In this document: in pieces, positions 27,500-39,300 of the stretch
How positions within the stretch are numbered: position 1 is the stretch's first letter
How the letters are laid out: every line of letters begins with the position of its first letter
Origin: Pseudobacteroides cellulosolvens ATCC 35603 = DSM 2933
GTDB lineage: Bacteria > Bacillota > Clostridia > Acetivibrionales > DSM-2933
Reading direction: 5' to 3'
DNA length: 64,000 nucleotides
Assembly (NCBI RefSeq): GCF_001262605.1
Contig: NZ_LGTC01000001.1
Span: forward strand, 496,001-560,000
Position numbers and translations under genes: made by a program
Notes under the pieces: model-generated
What the model was told of the DNA's origin: nothing
Seen by the model: only the letters and a program-made list of their open reading frames with translations
Databases searched by the model: none

Positions 27500-27536
27500 T
27501 CTTACAATATGCATTAATTTATCTTACAATCTGCAT
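27500..27536. promoter_or_regulatory. Near-perfect 15-base direct repeats between the kinase and giant-protein genes
   Basis: TCTTACAATATGCAT (27500-27514) and TCTTACAATCTGCAT (27522-27536) differ at one base and are 22 bases apart, about two helical turns, typical for tandem binding of a dimeric regulator. They lie in the divergent region 27352-27619. The adjacent NarL-type regulator is an obvious but untested candidate. Confidence 0.5.
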
Positions 27537-27619
27537 CTATCCATATTATACAATGTTTTGTAAAATGTAAGCGAAATCTGTGATAGATTTGCTGTAAAAA
27601 TAATTGGGGGGTAGGGTAT

Positions 27620-29992
27620 ATGAGAGAGGCAAAAAGTATAAGTGTATTGGAAAATAATAATTGGAAAGATGGGGAAAGGCGGCTGGACTTTTTAGATTCA
27701 CTAAGGGCATTTATTGTCTTTCTTGTCATAATAATGCATACAGCAATGGCTTACATTATTCCCCCTTTTCCAGGCTGGGTTTATAATCCTAAGTCAAATA
27801 ATAACATTTTCGGATCAATTGCATTGCTGCTGGAAGGCCCGTTTTTAATGTCGGTCATGTTCTTTATTGCTGGATATTTTACTATGCCATCGCTTGTTAA
27901 ATATGGATCTACTGTAACAGACAACAATGGAGCAGAAGGAGCAGCTGCAGCCTGGATAACAGTTAATGACAGCAGGCCTGACCTTGTGGTATCGGAAATT
28001 AAATGGAATCCAACCGATCCTAAGGAAAACGATGTTGTAAACATTACAGCCACAATAGGCAACACAGGAAAAGGGCCAAGCACAGTAGGCTTCCTGGCAG
28101 GATTCTATATCGATAACCAGTATGTTGGGTACACAAGGGTAGACAAAAATATTGAAAAGGGTTCAAGTATTGATGTAACTTTCTCCTGGGTAGCAACACC
28201 TGGTATGCATATTGTTAAGGTAGTGGCTAATGATATTTTAGACAACCTTAAAGAAACATCAAAGGCTAACAATACTGCAACTTCTGTACTTACATCAAAA
28301 CAGGTAAGCTTCCCAGATGTAAGAGTGGATAAAATAACATGGTCACCTGATAAGACAGATCTTACAAGTGAGAGTCCTTTTGTATACAGGACAACTATTT
28401 CCAATATAGGAAATGCCAATGCAGAGAAATTCTTTGTTTCACTTTATATTGACGGAAAGTGGATCGCAAAGCAGAATGTCAATCTTTTAGGCTCTGGGGC
28501 AAGCCAGGAGCTGGTATTTTCAGTTAAGCCTGTTTCCGGTAAGCACGAGGTCACAATAAAGGCAGATGATCCTTCACCTTTATTGGTCGAGCCCATAAGG
28601 GATAATAATATAAAAACTGTAACAACCTCAGAGTTTACAGTAACTTATCCTACCCTCTCGTTAAGCCCGATAACATGGCTACCAAAAGAGACTACACTTA
28701 CAGACGGAACATCTCTGACATATGAAACAAAGCTTGTAAACACAAGCACCATAGATATTACCCATAAGTTTAAGGTAGATTTCAAGGTTGACGAACAGAT
28801 TATAAAAAGTTTCAACATAGACAAACTAAATGCTGGTGAGGAGAAGGAACTTTGGACAAGGTGGTATGTACAGCCGGGACCTCATACTGTAAGCATAACA
28901 GCCGATCCTGACTCCACTGTTACAAACAGCGTTTATGGTGCACATGTTGAGGCTGCAGTTCCAAACCTTAATATAATATATCCTGATCTTAATATAACCG
29001 ATGTCCAGTGGTCACCGCTCAATGTGAGGTATGGAGAACCTGTTTCATTTGTTGTTCGTGTCAGCAATCAAAGTGTAACATCAGTCTTTAACAAGTTTAA
29101 TGTTGGGCTTTATGTTGATGGAAAAGCTGTGGCAGGAAGTGTCGTTGAAGGCTTAAGAGGACACAGCACGGCTATAGTGGGTATTAAATGGGAACCTAAG
29201 GACACGGGTATACACAATGTTAAAATAGTCGTAGACAACTTTAATGAGGTTAGGCAAGCACCTATTGGTGATGGAGTAAGACGAACATGGGAAAGAAGCT
29301 TTGATGTGGCGGACAGGCTTGTGATAGAGGCACATCCGAACGAGGAGGATATGAGCGAGGATCTTGGATACGTCTTATGCTCCCTGGTTGAAGATTATAT
29401 GCCAATGACTGTATCCGCCAGAAAAGCAAGTGACAAAATGAAGCTTTTAGGCCCTGAGAGCGGTATATACGCAAGATATGAACTAAAACAGGACGAAAAT
29501 GTTGTTTTATCAGACATAATAGGATTTGATCCTGTTACGAAAACTTATAAGGGCCAGCTGCCTCTTAAATCATTAAAGTCCGGAGTTTATAATCTTAGTA
29601 TTGAAGCCGGGGATGCGGTTGAATCCTATACAACCACCTGCAACTTGGGAGTACTTTTACAAAAAGATCTGGACATAACAATAGAGACCGAAAAACAAAA
29701 TTATAATGCCAACGATAAAGTGCATATATCAGGTTTCTTTAAATATAAAGATGGCAAGCCTCTTGCAAATTCCAAATTAGTATTGGATTTACAGCTTGAG
29801 CCTGAATCGGGTGATCCTAGAAAGCCTTGGAAAGCTGAACATATCTTGACTCTTGAAACAGATGAAAATGGGCACTTTAAACACGATTTCATACCTATTA
29901 CAGCAGAAGCGGGGAAGTGGAACGCTTATATAATTGCCTTTGACAAGCTTTTGAGCGGGCAGGTTTTACCACCTTTACAGTATATGGTATGA
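27620..29992 (+). CDS. Giant CARDB protein, segment 1; 5' end fused to a truncated membrane acyltransferase
   Basis: 790 residues. Residues 1-96 are the start of a membrane acyltransferase (acyltransferase_3 type: RRLDFLDSLRAFIVFLVII, FFIAGYFTMPSLVKYG) with two membrane helices, then the text switches abruptly at about nt 27908 to the tail of a PKD domain (TVTDNNGAEG). Four CARDB repeats follow (about 118-225, 230-345, 350-455, 460-570; openings RPDLVVSEIKW, FPDVRVDKITW, YPTLSLSPITW, YPDLNITDVQW) and two further Ig-like/MG2-like regions. The frame ends after DKLLSGQVLPP; one extra base near 29949-29959 restores GFTTFTVYGMTAS and joins segment 2. With two helices the CARDB part would be cytoplasmic, which conflicts with the dockerin at the far end; see findings. 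GGGGGGT precedes ATG 27620. Confidence 0.75.
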   Translation: MREAKSISVLENNNWKDGERRLDFLDSLRAFIVFLVIIMHTAMAYIIPPFPGWVYNPKSNNNIFGSIALLLEGPFLMSVMFFIAGYFTMPSLVKYGSTVTDNNGAEGAAAAWITVNDSRPDLVVSEIKWNPTDPKENDVVNITATIGNTGKGPSTVGFLAGFYIDNQYVGYTRVDKNIEKGSSIDVTFSWVATPGMHIVKVVANDILDNLKETSKANNTATSVLTSKQVSFPDVRVDKITWSPDKTDLTSESPFVYRTTISNIGNANAEKFFVSLYIDGKWIAKQNVNLLGSGASQELVFSVKPVSGKHEVTIKADDPSPLLVEPIRDNNIKTVTTSEFTVTYPTLSLSPITWLPKETTLTDGTSLTYETKLVNTSTIDITHKFKVDFKVDEQIIKSFNIDKLNAGEEKELWTRWYVQPGPHTVSITADPDSTVTNSVYGAHVEAAVPNLNIIYPDLNITDVQWSPLNVRYGEPVSFVVRVSNQSVTSVFNKFNVGLYVDGKAVAGSVVEGLRGHSTAIVGIKWEPKDTGIHNVKIVVDNFNEVRQAPIGDGVRRTWERSFDVADRLVIEAHPNEEDMSEDLGYVLCSLVEDYMPMTVSARKASDKMKLLGPESGIYARYELKQDENVVLSDIIGFDPVTKTYKGQLPLKSLKSGVYNLSIEAGDAVESYTTTCNLGVLLQKDLDITIETEKQNYNANDKVHISGFFKYKDGKPLANSKLVLDLQLEPESGDPRKPWKAEHILTLETDENGHFKHDFIPITAEAGKWNAYIIAFDKLLSGQVLPPLQYMV

Positions 29993-32900
29993 CTGCTTCA
30001 CCTTCCAATCTTTCGGTTACTGCATCAAAGAACTCGCAGTTCTCAAGGGTTATAAGCATTAAGAATACTGCTGACTCAGGAGAGGCAAGCCTTACCGGCT
30101 TAAGTGCGGTTCTAAGAAATCTGACTCCCGATAGTAAGGTTAATGCCATAATAGATACATCAACACTTAAATCCACATTAAGTCCGGGAGAGTCCAGCAG
30201 TGTTGTTCTAAACGTCAACGCACCTCTTGATGTGGCTGATACAGCTGAGTATGAGATTATATTCAGCAGCTTGGAAGGTCCCAGCACCATATCAAGGATA
30301 AAGCTTAATTTAAGGCCGGCAGTGCCTATTCCTGTAACTGATCCAAAGGGAATTGATATAGGCGTTAACCCTGGTTCAAATATTATAAGGACTGTAAAGG
30401 TTATTAATAAAGGCCTTGGGACAATGAACAACATAAGGCTTGAGGCACCGACTTCAATACCGTGGATTAAACCATTTGATTTAGGAAAAACAAGCCTTGC
30501 CCCAGGTGAGGAAACCAGATTTAGTATTTCGATAAATCCGCCGCAGGGAACAGCACTTGGACAGTATCAGGATGTTATTACGGTGACAGATGGCAAATAT
30601 AAGGCAGTTGTCACAGTGGCTGCAGAGGTTTCCACCATCAATACAGGCTCGGTATCGTTCCTTGTAACGGATGACTCAGGTGCACGTGTTGCAGGTGCAG
30701 AAATCAATCTTGTAGGCAAGGACCCATATATCCAGTCGAGAAACGGACAGGAAATAACGTATTATCAGCATTTCTACGGCAGAACAGATGCAAACGGACT
30801 TGTTACATTTGAAGACAAGCCCATAGGTGAGTATACATATTATGTGCAGGCACAGGGACGTATAAAGCTTTCAGGAACTGCACATATAATGCCTAAATCT
30901 GAGGCTTCTATGGTAGAAGTAAAGATGGAGGTTATGCCGGTTCAGATTGAATGGACAGTGGTTCCTACAACTATACAGGATAAATATGACATAAAGCTGG
31001 AAATGAACTTTACACCAGCAAATATTCCAACACCTAAGTTTGGACTTGTGCCGCCTTGGATTACCGTACCCAAACAGGTAACCGGTCCTGTATACCTGGA
31101 AGCTACAGTAATAAATACAGGTATGGTGCCTATAATAGATGCAGTAGCTACAGTAATCCGTGAAAGCTCCAAGGATACCGGTATAAGTATTGTTGGCGGT
31201 GGATATATTGGGGAAATTCCTGCACATGGAAGTGCAAAGATAAAGATTAAGGTTGATCCGGGATACTATAACCTTAAGTTTGGCATAAAGGATTTTGGAC
31301 AGGAGGATAAGGCTCCTAACAGGATCCATATAATGGGTAACTATGTAAGCTTTGATAATGATACAGGGCTTCCAATGGATCCTCCGGGTAAGGTAGAGAC
31401 AAACCTTGCACTCTGCAATCCTGGGGAACAGAAGGCCAAGGTGGAAATAACCATTCCAAGTCTCGGAGGTACTAAGGAAGAAGAAATTCAGATGCCTGAG
31501 GGCCAGATGGAGGAGCTTGACTATTTAAATTCAATGGATGGCTTTGGGGGTAGCGGAACTATTAATGGAATGATTGCTTTAAAGCTTGACCAGACTGCGA
31601 CTTTGGAAAGGCAGGCATTTAACGCAACATTGAAGGTGACAAACGGTTACCCGGTTTATTCACTGCAGAATCTTAATGTCAGGGTACAGATAACCGACAC
31701 TGAAGGAAATGATGTAACGAACAAGAACTTTATTATTCCAACAAGCCTGTCAGGAATATCAAGCTTAGATGGTGCTTCAAGCCTCGCTTCAGGCCAGGGA
31801 ATGCTTTCCGCATGGCAGCTTATACCGGGTGAAGGCTTAGGGGGTACTGATCCTTCGGGTAAGGTGTATCTGGCAAAGGCTGTCATCTCATACTATCTCA
31901 ATGGAAAGTATGTAGAAACTACTACAAAGGCAGAGGAGATAACAATATATCCGCAGCCTAAAATAAAGCTTCATTATTACATACCTCAGAAAATTACTGC
32001 AGGGGTTCCGTTTAGGCTGGGTATTGTCGCAGAGAATACAGGGGATGGAATTGCAAAAAACCTTACTGTTGAATCAGGCCAGATTGAAATAAGCTCAAAC
32101 AGAATAGGCCTTGAGACAAACTTTAAAATAATAGGAACATCATTTGGCGTAAGCACCGATACAAGCTTTAAGATTAGTCTTGGCGACATCAAGCCACGAA
32201 GCAAGGTTAGCGGATACTGGATGGTCAGATGGGAAATGTATGATGAAGGGCCTGACGGAAAGCCATTAGAGGGAGAGTTTAAGAACTTCAGGGCAACCCT
32301 CCGTCACCAGGATTATAAAGGAGTGCAGTTGAACCCATTAATTACAGGGATCACAACTGAAATAATCGGTAAGGATAACGTATTGTCCGATCCCAATGAT
32401 CATGATAACTCCCTTACACTTGTAAACGTTGGAGATACAGGCTTCCCAAGTTATCTGCTGAACCTAAAGACAGGAATGCAGATACCCATATACGTTCCGC
32501 AGAGCCTTAATACTTTAAGGCAGCCGGGAGAAGGTGAAAGCCTGCTTAAGTTTGAAGTTCCGGCTCTCATAGGAGATCCTGATGCACAGGGTGCTCCAAG
32601 GTACCAGGTGCTTATGCTGAAGGACCCGATGCCAAAAGCCAATGTGAGCAGTGTTACAAGAGAGGTATACGCAGAGAAAAATGAAATAGTTACTTTAAGT
32701 AAAGTCAATTGCTGGAAGGATAGTGGAAATATCTATATCGTAGATGAGATACCTGTATATAATGTTAAGCCGCAAGGCAACACAGAAAGCCAAGCAAGGT
32801 ATTACCATAAACCTGTCTACACCGTAGACTTCAGATCCGGTGCCGTAATAAGTGCGGTAGAATACTCCCAGATCATTTATGACGTTGATCAGAAGGATTT

Positions 32901-33363
32901 GGATAAAATTAAGAAGAAGGTCTATTATGACGTGGGTCACTACCCTGATGAGGGTGATACCTTTACAATAAGGGCCAAGGTTGAGAACAAGGGCAATGAT
33001 GTAGAAAGCGGTATTGTTGAGTTCTTTGCTGCAGGTGGTGACATTAAGGGTGAAATAAAAATAGGCCAGGCAAGTTTCAGCGATCTTCAGCCACTTTTCA
33101 CAACATATGTGTATGTTGATTGGAACTACAATAAGGGCGGAAAATACAACGTAACTGCAAGAGTTTCGGGCAGTACTGCAAAAGAAGCTTCAAAAGATGC
33201 AGTAGTTTTAATAAACAGCAGGCCTTATGCTGATTCAGGTGTAGACTTTTCTGAGGATGTTTTGAAACCTGCTCACTTTGACGGGTCACGCTCATATGAC
33301 AAGGATGGATATATACAAAGCTATATTTGGGAATTTGGCGATGGAGAAACGGCTTCAGGGTAA
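29989..33363 (+). CDS. Giant CARDB protein, segment 2
   Basis: 1,124 residues in the next frame; the ATG is internal, coding continues from segment 1 through a single-base deficit. Contents: NEW3-like sandwiches (LSPGESSSVVLNVNAP, LAPGEETRFSISINPP), a carboxypeptidase-regulatory-like insert (TGSVSFLVTDDSGARVAGAE), several CARDB/Ig-like domains with unknown edges, and at the end the first part of a PKD domain (YIWEFGDGETASG). The PKD frame breaks at GGG 33358-33360; a fourth G gives ASGVTPSHKYLHSGTYKVNL, continuous with segment 3. No catalytic motif was seen. Likely extracellular structural or adhesive role. Confidence 0.75.
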   Translation: MTASPSNLSVTASKNSQFSRVISIKNTADSGEASLTGLSAVLRNLTPDSKVNAIIDTSTLKSTLSPGESSSVVLNVNAPLDVADTAEYEIIFSSLEGPSTISRIKLNLRPAVPIPVTDPKGIDIGVNPGSNIIRTVKVINKGLGTMNNIRLEAPTSIPWIKPFDLGKTSLAPGEETRFSISINPPQGTALGQYQDVITVTDGKYKAVVTVAAEVSTINTGSVSFLVTDDSGARVAGAEINLVGKDPYIQSRNGQEITYYQHFYGRTDANGLVTFEDKPIGEYTYYVQAQGRIKLSGTAHIMPKSEASMVEVKMEVMPVQIEWTVVPTTIQDKYDIKLEMNFTPANIPTPKFGLVPPWITVPKQVTGPVYLEATVINTGMVPIIDAVATVIRESSKDTGISIVGGGYIGEIPAHGSAKIKIKVDPGYYNLKFGIKDFGQEDKAPNRIHIMGNYVSFDNDTGLPMDPPGKVETNLALCNPGEQKAKVEITIPSLGGTKEEEIQMPEGQMEELDYLNSMDGFGGSGTINGMIALKLDQTATLERQAFNATLKVTNGYPVYSLQNLNVRVQITDTEGNDVTNKNFIIPTSLSGISSLDGASSLASGQGMLSAWQLIPGEGLGGTDPSGKVYLAKAVISYYLNGKYVETTTKAEEITIYPQPKIKLHYYIPQKITAGVPFRLGIVAENTGDGIAKNLTVESGQIEISSNRIGLETNFKIIGTSFGVSTDTSFKISLGDIKPRSKVSGYWMVRWEMYDEGPDGKPLEGEFKNFRATLRHQDYKGVQLNPLITGITTEIIGKDNVLSDPNDHDNSLTLVNVGDTGFPSYLLNLKTGMQIPIYVPQSLNTLRQPGEGESLLKFEVPALIGDPDAQGAPRYQVLMLKDPMPKANVSSVTREVYAEKNEIVTLSKVNCWKDSGNIYIVDEIPVYNVKPQGNTESQARYYHKPVYTVDFRSGAVISAVEYSQIIYDVDQKDLDKIKKKVYYDVGHYPDEGDTFTIRAKVENKGNDVESGIVEFFAAGGDIKGEIKIGQASFSDLQPLFTTYVYVDWNYNKGGKYNVTARVSGSTAKEASKDAVVLINSRPYADSGVDFSEDVLKPAHFDGSRSYDKDGYIQSYIWEFGDGETASG

Positions 33364-36300
33364 CACCAAGCCATAAATACCTGCATTCAGGAACCTACAA
33401 GGTTAATCTGACCGTGATGGATAATAACGGTGCCGAAACTGTATCACAGATGCAGATTACCGTTAATGAAACAAGGGCTGACCTTAGAGTTACCGGAATT
33501 GCTCTTGACAGCGATTCACCCAAGGAAGATCAATTGCTGTCTGTTACAGGTTCGGTATATAATGCAGGATATATTGAAACCGATAAGCCGTTTTTGGTAG
33601 GATTTTATGTTGATGGTGTTTACAAAGACTATATAAAGATAACTGACAAGATAAAACCGGGAGAAACCAAGAAGGTTAGCTTTAGCTGGAAAAATACAGT
33701 AGGAAACCACATGCTAACAATTATAGCCAATGATATGGGTCACCCTGTGGATGAGGCAGACTTTGACAATAACCAGCTAAGTAGGCCCATAGATACCAAG
33801 ACTGCTCTATTCCCTAATCTTAAGTTAGCAGAAGCTAAATGGTCTGGAAATGAGGAGGGTGTTCTTGACTGGAATGAGGAAGTAAATCTTACAGTTACTG
33901 TAGAAAACAACGGGTCTTCCAAGGCCGGCAAGTTCTCAGTTGCATTGTTTGAAGACGGTGAACTTATAAAAACCCAGACGGTTAACGGTTTGTCACAGTC
34001 TGAAGGAGCAAATAAAACAACTCTGACATTTAAATTTAATGTCGTTAAAGAAGGTGTCCATAAATACAAGGTTGTTGCAGACGGACCGATACCTCATATA
34101 GTTGAAGGTGATAGGACTGATAATATAAAAGAAATAACAACTCCTAAGATAAGATTCAGATACCCTGATCTAAAAGTGGAAAAACTGTCCTGCAATCCGG
34201 AAGACGGCAATTTACAGCCTGGACAGCCCATAGTAATAACCGCTTCCATACTAAATAGCGGCTATGCAGCAGTAAATAAAGGATTTAAGGTTAGCTTCTA
34301 TGCCGATGATGCCTATATAGGCACAAAGGAATACACAGATCTTGCCTTGGGACAGAGTAGCTTCGTGTCCTTATCCTGGGACAGACCTGTTCCGGGAACT
34401 CAGTACATTGAAGCAGTAGTGGATGAGAGCAATGAAATAAATGAAGCAGATGAAGACAACAACAAAACAAGGTTTATATACTCCAAATTAAACGTACTTC
34501 TTCCGGATCTGGTCGTTGAAGGCATAGAAAACAGTCCTGAGAAAGGCTCAGTACGTTTTGGAGATACCGTTACAAGTACAATTAGACTTAAAAACAAGGG
34601 AAATGCTGCAATAAATAAGCCTTTTACTACTACTTTGTATATAAATGAAAAGCTTGTTGGTAGCTTTGTTTTATCAAAAGTGATGCAGCCTGGGGATACG
34701 GCATCTGGGGTAATAACCTGGAATGCTATATATACCCCCACTCTGGCGGCTTACAAAATGACAGCCTATGCAGACGCTTACAGCAGCATTTATCTTAAGG
34801 ATAGAAACAACGCAAAATATACAACGGACTATAAGGTAAATGGAATTTTAAACCTTAAAGCAGATAAACTGAATGATGCTTATACTGTAGAGGAAAAACC
34901 TTCGATAAGTGTTGCTGTTACCTCTACCGACGAACCATGGAGGCCTCTTGGAAAAAAAGAAAGTGTTACAGCTTCGGTTTATATGTATGAGGTGACTGAC
35001 GGAGAAGTAGGATTTAAACCGGAGGACCTTAAGTTTGTAAAGGTAATGAGTTATAACCTGACAGAAGGAAAATTCCAGTACAGGGTTAACTCCGAAGGCC
35101 CGGATAGCAAGCTTCCGTCAGGTATCTACAGTGCAGTTATATCTGTATCAAGTGATTCGGAGCAAAAGAGTGTCACAGTACCTTTAAGGTTTATTGAAGA
35201 CTACAATGTAACAGTGAACGCATCCAAGAAGACTTTTGGCCCTGATGAGCCTATTTATATATCAGGCCGTGTAACCCATAAGGATGGAACTACACCAATT
35301 CAGGGTGCAGATGTGACTGTTACCATTGTGGGGGAAGAGGAATGGAAGGCTAATGTAAAAGCTGATGAAGGAGGAAAATTCAACTATCTCTTCCAGCTTG
35401 ATGAAGGCTATGGCGGAAGCTATTCATTAAAGGCAGCAGCAAAGGTAAACGGTGCCGTAAAGGCAAGTGATCCTGAGGTATTCTATGTTGAAGGGCTTTT
35501 AGTAAAGGCAAGGAAAAAGACTGAGCTTACGGCAGGATATGATATTGAGATACCTGTTACAATAGGAAATGTAGGTACTCTTCCTCTAACAGGAGTAAAG
35601 ATAAGTAAAAAGTGGCTTACTGACGGTGATGGAATGACAGCACAAATCATAGGAGATTTACCTGAGAAAATAGAAGCAGGTAATAGCTCTGATGTTATGC
35701 TTCATGTGGATTTCAACGAATCTGTTGCTCCTGGGGCTAAGTACCTGGAGTTTACAGTAAATAGTGACGAGGGCTACAGCAAGTCGGTAACCTTTGAAGT
35801 ATACGCTGTTAAGGCAGTTGCAATTCAGAAGGTTGAAGTATTGGTGGGACAGGATGATAAAGACGGCGGCATAATCAAAAATGAAATAAATGCTTCGCTT
35901 AGGCCTGGAAATACTGTGACGCAGCTTATTCGAATCACAAACACAGGTACAGCATCAATTAAAAATATAGAGGTTATTGGACCTAAAAAACTGCCATGGG
36001 TATATATTACAACATCTGGGGCCGACTTGGTGCTTCCTTTGAATAAAGGTCTTTCACTAAGGGATAAAAACGGTCATGCAGTAGTTAACGTTAATATATC
36101 CCCTGATGAATATGTTCAAAACGGTGTATATAATGATGTAATTACCATTAAGTCCAATGGGGGAACTACCGAGATACCGATAAATGTTTATGTAGGAGCT
36201 TCAAGCATTGGAACGGTTGCAATACAGACACTTGATGAGGATTCATACCTTGTGGAGAATGCGAAGGTAGAGCTTGTAGGGCCTATGACAAATAAAGGGC

Positions 36301-39300
36301 TGCAAAAGGTAAAATCCGAGCTTTATTTGCCGGTACAGGGTAAGGACTCCACCTTCAAATTTGAGAACATTCCTGCAGGGGTTTATACACTAAAGGTTGA
36401 GGCTCCTTATTATAAAACCCTTGAGACCAGCTTTGAGGTACCTGCCGTAATAGACTTTGAGCCGCAGAAGGTAACGCTGGAAGCAATGCCGTTCTCCTTC
36501 CAGTGGAATGTAGAGACAATAAAAGAGGCTGAGAACACAAAGGGACAGCTTACAGAGCCTGTTATTGAAGCACTTTTAGGACCTGCACCGATAATACCGA
36601 AGCTTGTGAGCAATGTTCCCGGTTATGAGCTGTACACAAGTGAAGGATCGAGAAACATGTCCGCTTTTGTAGCTATAAAGAACCAATCTGTGTTTGAATC
36701 GGTCTATAATGTAGAGGCACAGCTTATATACAATGACGAAACACTGCCTGACGGCTATGTAGTGCTGGATAAGGGAGCGTTAAACAGCAAGACCCTTCAG
36801 CTTGGAGATTTTGAAGCAGGAGAAATAAAAGACTTCGAAATATACATAGATGATCCTAAGATATATAATATAGCGACTGTTGAAGCTACCGAAGAGGCTG
36901 GAATATACCTTGTCAAGGTGCCGGAAGGAGTTACTGAGAGACAATTTGATTACTGGATAAAAGGCCAAAACGATATTTCAGAAAGTCATATTTATAAGCT
37001 TTCATATGATGATATAAAACAGACATTTAAAATAAGATACAGTGACGGAGAGGACAATAAGTACCCGAGTACCAGCATATGGATTCCAAAGCTCTATGGC
37101 AAAAACTACAAGTTCAATCTTTCGTTGCTTCTTAAAGGAACAAGGACTAACGAATATGGATGTGAAGAATCTGTCACATTGAAAGTTCCTGTAAGGGTTT
37201 TCTTCAAGCCATACGACATGTGGTGCGAAGATTTCGATGATTATGATGAAGGTGGGGTACCGGTAAAAGCGGCATTTAACCCCGAAAGAATAAAGCATCG
37301 TGAGCCCCTTACTTATTACTTAAGCAAAAGCTTTATTGACTTTATAGGAATGAATACTCCGGATGAACCTGAAAAGATGGGTGAAGCCCTTGGAAGCTTT
37401 GAGTTCTCACAGGGTGCTGTTCAGTCTGATGAGGTTTTTGGAACCGATTTTGTACTCTTCAATCCATCTAAGTTGGATGAAATAAGGGATGCAAGCCTGG
37501 AGCTTATAATTACAGACAAGGAGCTCTCAAGTGACGGAAGACTGCCTGAGGGAGCAAAACTTCTCAATAAGTACTTTAATATTTACTGCAGCCAAAGCAC
37601 GGAAGATGAAGAGGGAAATCCTGCCACGAGCACAAAGCAAACAGATGTGGTATCCATTGATTCATTAGATCCAAATTCGCGGGAAGAAGTAAGCTTCAAG
37701 TTCCAAAGGAAGACCGATGTAACTGACTATGACCAAGACCCGGGTAACGGTATGGGAAAGACGTACATATACGTAAGGTACAACTTTAAAAAGGGCAGTG
37801 ATACTATAAGCGGAGTATCAAAGCCAAGAACTGTTGAAATTGAGCCGCCGTCAAAGATTTATCTGAGCTATGAGTTTGAAAAAGTTAAAGACACTACCTA
37901 TGAGATAACTGCAAAGGCAACTAACACAGGCCTGGGTAAATCCCGGGGCTTAAAGCTGCTGCCTCCAAGAATAAGGAGCTCTGAAAATGTAAATATACTG
38001 GCAGGAAAGGTCGGAAACGAAGACTGGGATTATAGTGTAACATGCCTGCAGTTGGGAGATATATTGCCAGGTGAGACTGTTATTGCAAAATACAAGATTT
38101 CAACCACAGGTTCTATTGACCTTGCCCAAAGCACAAACTTTGAGGTCATAGAGCAAAAGTCATCAGGAAAAATTGTAATTACTCCTTTAAAGTTCGACAA
38201 AGTTACCGGTTCGGGTGAATTCATGGAGCTTGAAAGACAGCTGGAGCGGCTTAAGGGCAACATGGGCGTACTTATGGACAAAAATACAGATGACCTTGCA
38301 AGGGCTATGACTGAGACTATGGAGTATGTAAAAGACCTTGATGCCAACAGGAGATTCTCGGCAGTTCTAGATATTGTAAACACAGGAGTGAGTGCTATTT
38401 ACAACACCGTTGATCTGTTCTTAAGCATCAATGATTTTGCCAAATCTACTTCAAAGATAAGTGATGCGGCTGACAGCGCCAGGGTTGCAAATAAACTTGG
38501 AGACAGCCTAATAAATGAAAATGTAAATAAGGCACTTAAGATAATCAACACTATTTCCGATGCTGCCAATAAAATCGGAACTGCAGCAAGTATTTACCAA
38601 AATATAAGGGGACTTCTGGATGAAGCGGAAAACGAATTATATAATGAGTATATCCAGGAGTCAATAACAAAGATATCGGATGTTACCAAGAACCTGTCAG
38701 ATTTCGAAATAGTTTCGGAAAGTCAGACAGAAGACCTTTACAAGTATGTTATGGACAGGGTACAAGAGGATAGAACCATTGTACAACACTCTGGAGCAAT
38801 ATATGTACCGGAAAGGCTTGTGCAGAATTGGGAGAATGAAACCGGTAACACTCTAGGACATTCAGAAAGTGCTGCGCATTATGTTGTCATAGTGATCGAT
38901 GATCTAAACGTTAGGAAGGCACTAGCAACAAGGACGAGATGTGGTGTGGCGAAAATTGGTTATACCGATTCGTATGACGGAAGTTCACAATTAGCCAGCT
39001 TAAGCGACAGTTTTAATGAGATAAGAAAAGGCATCAATAGCAGTGAGCCTGCCTTAAGTAGCATCAAAAAAAATGCAGGTGACTATACAGATGGAAACTT
39101 AGCTCTGAAATTGGATCTTGATGATGTCAGTCAGCCGGACTGGAAAAAACCTGAAATAACTGTTTCAAGCTATACGGGTGATGTTAAACAAATAAAGACC
39201 AGTATTAAACCCGAGCTAGATAAAGCAAAGTCAACTGTTATGGCCTTGGATGGAAGTGCTGAGACAAGGAAAAAAGTGTTTGAAGCCATTGATAGTTATA

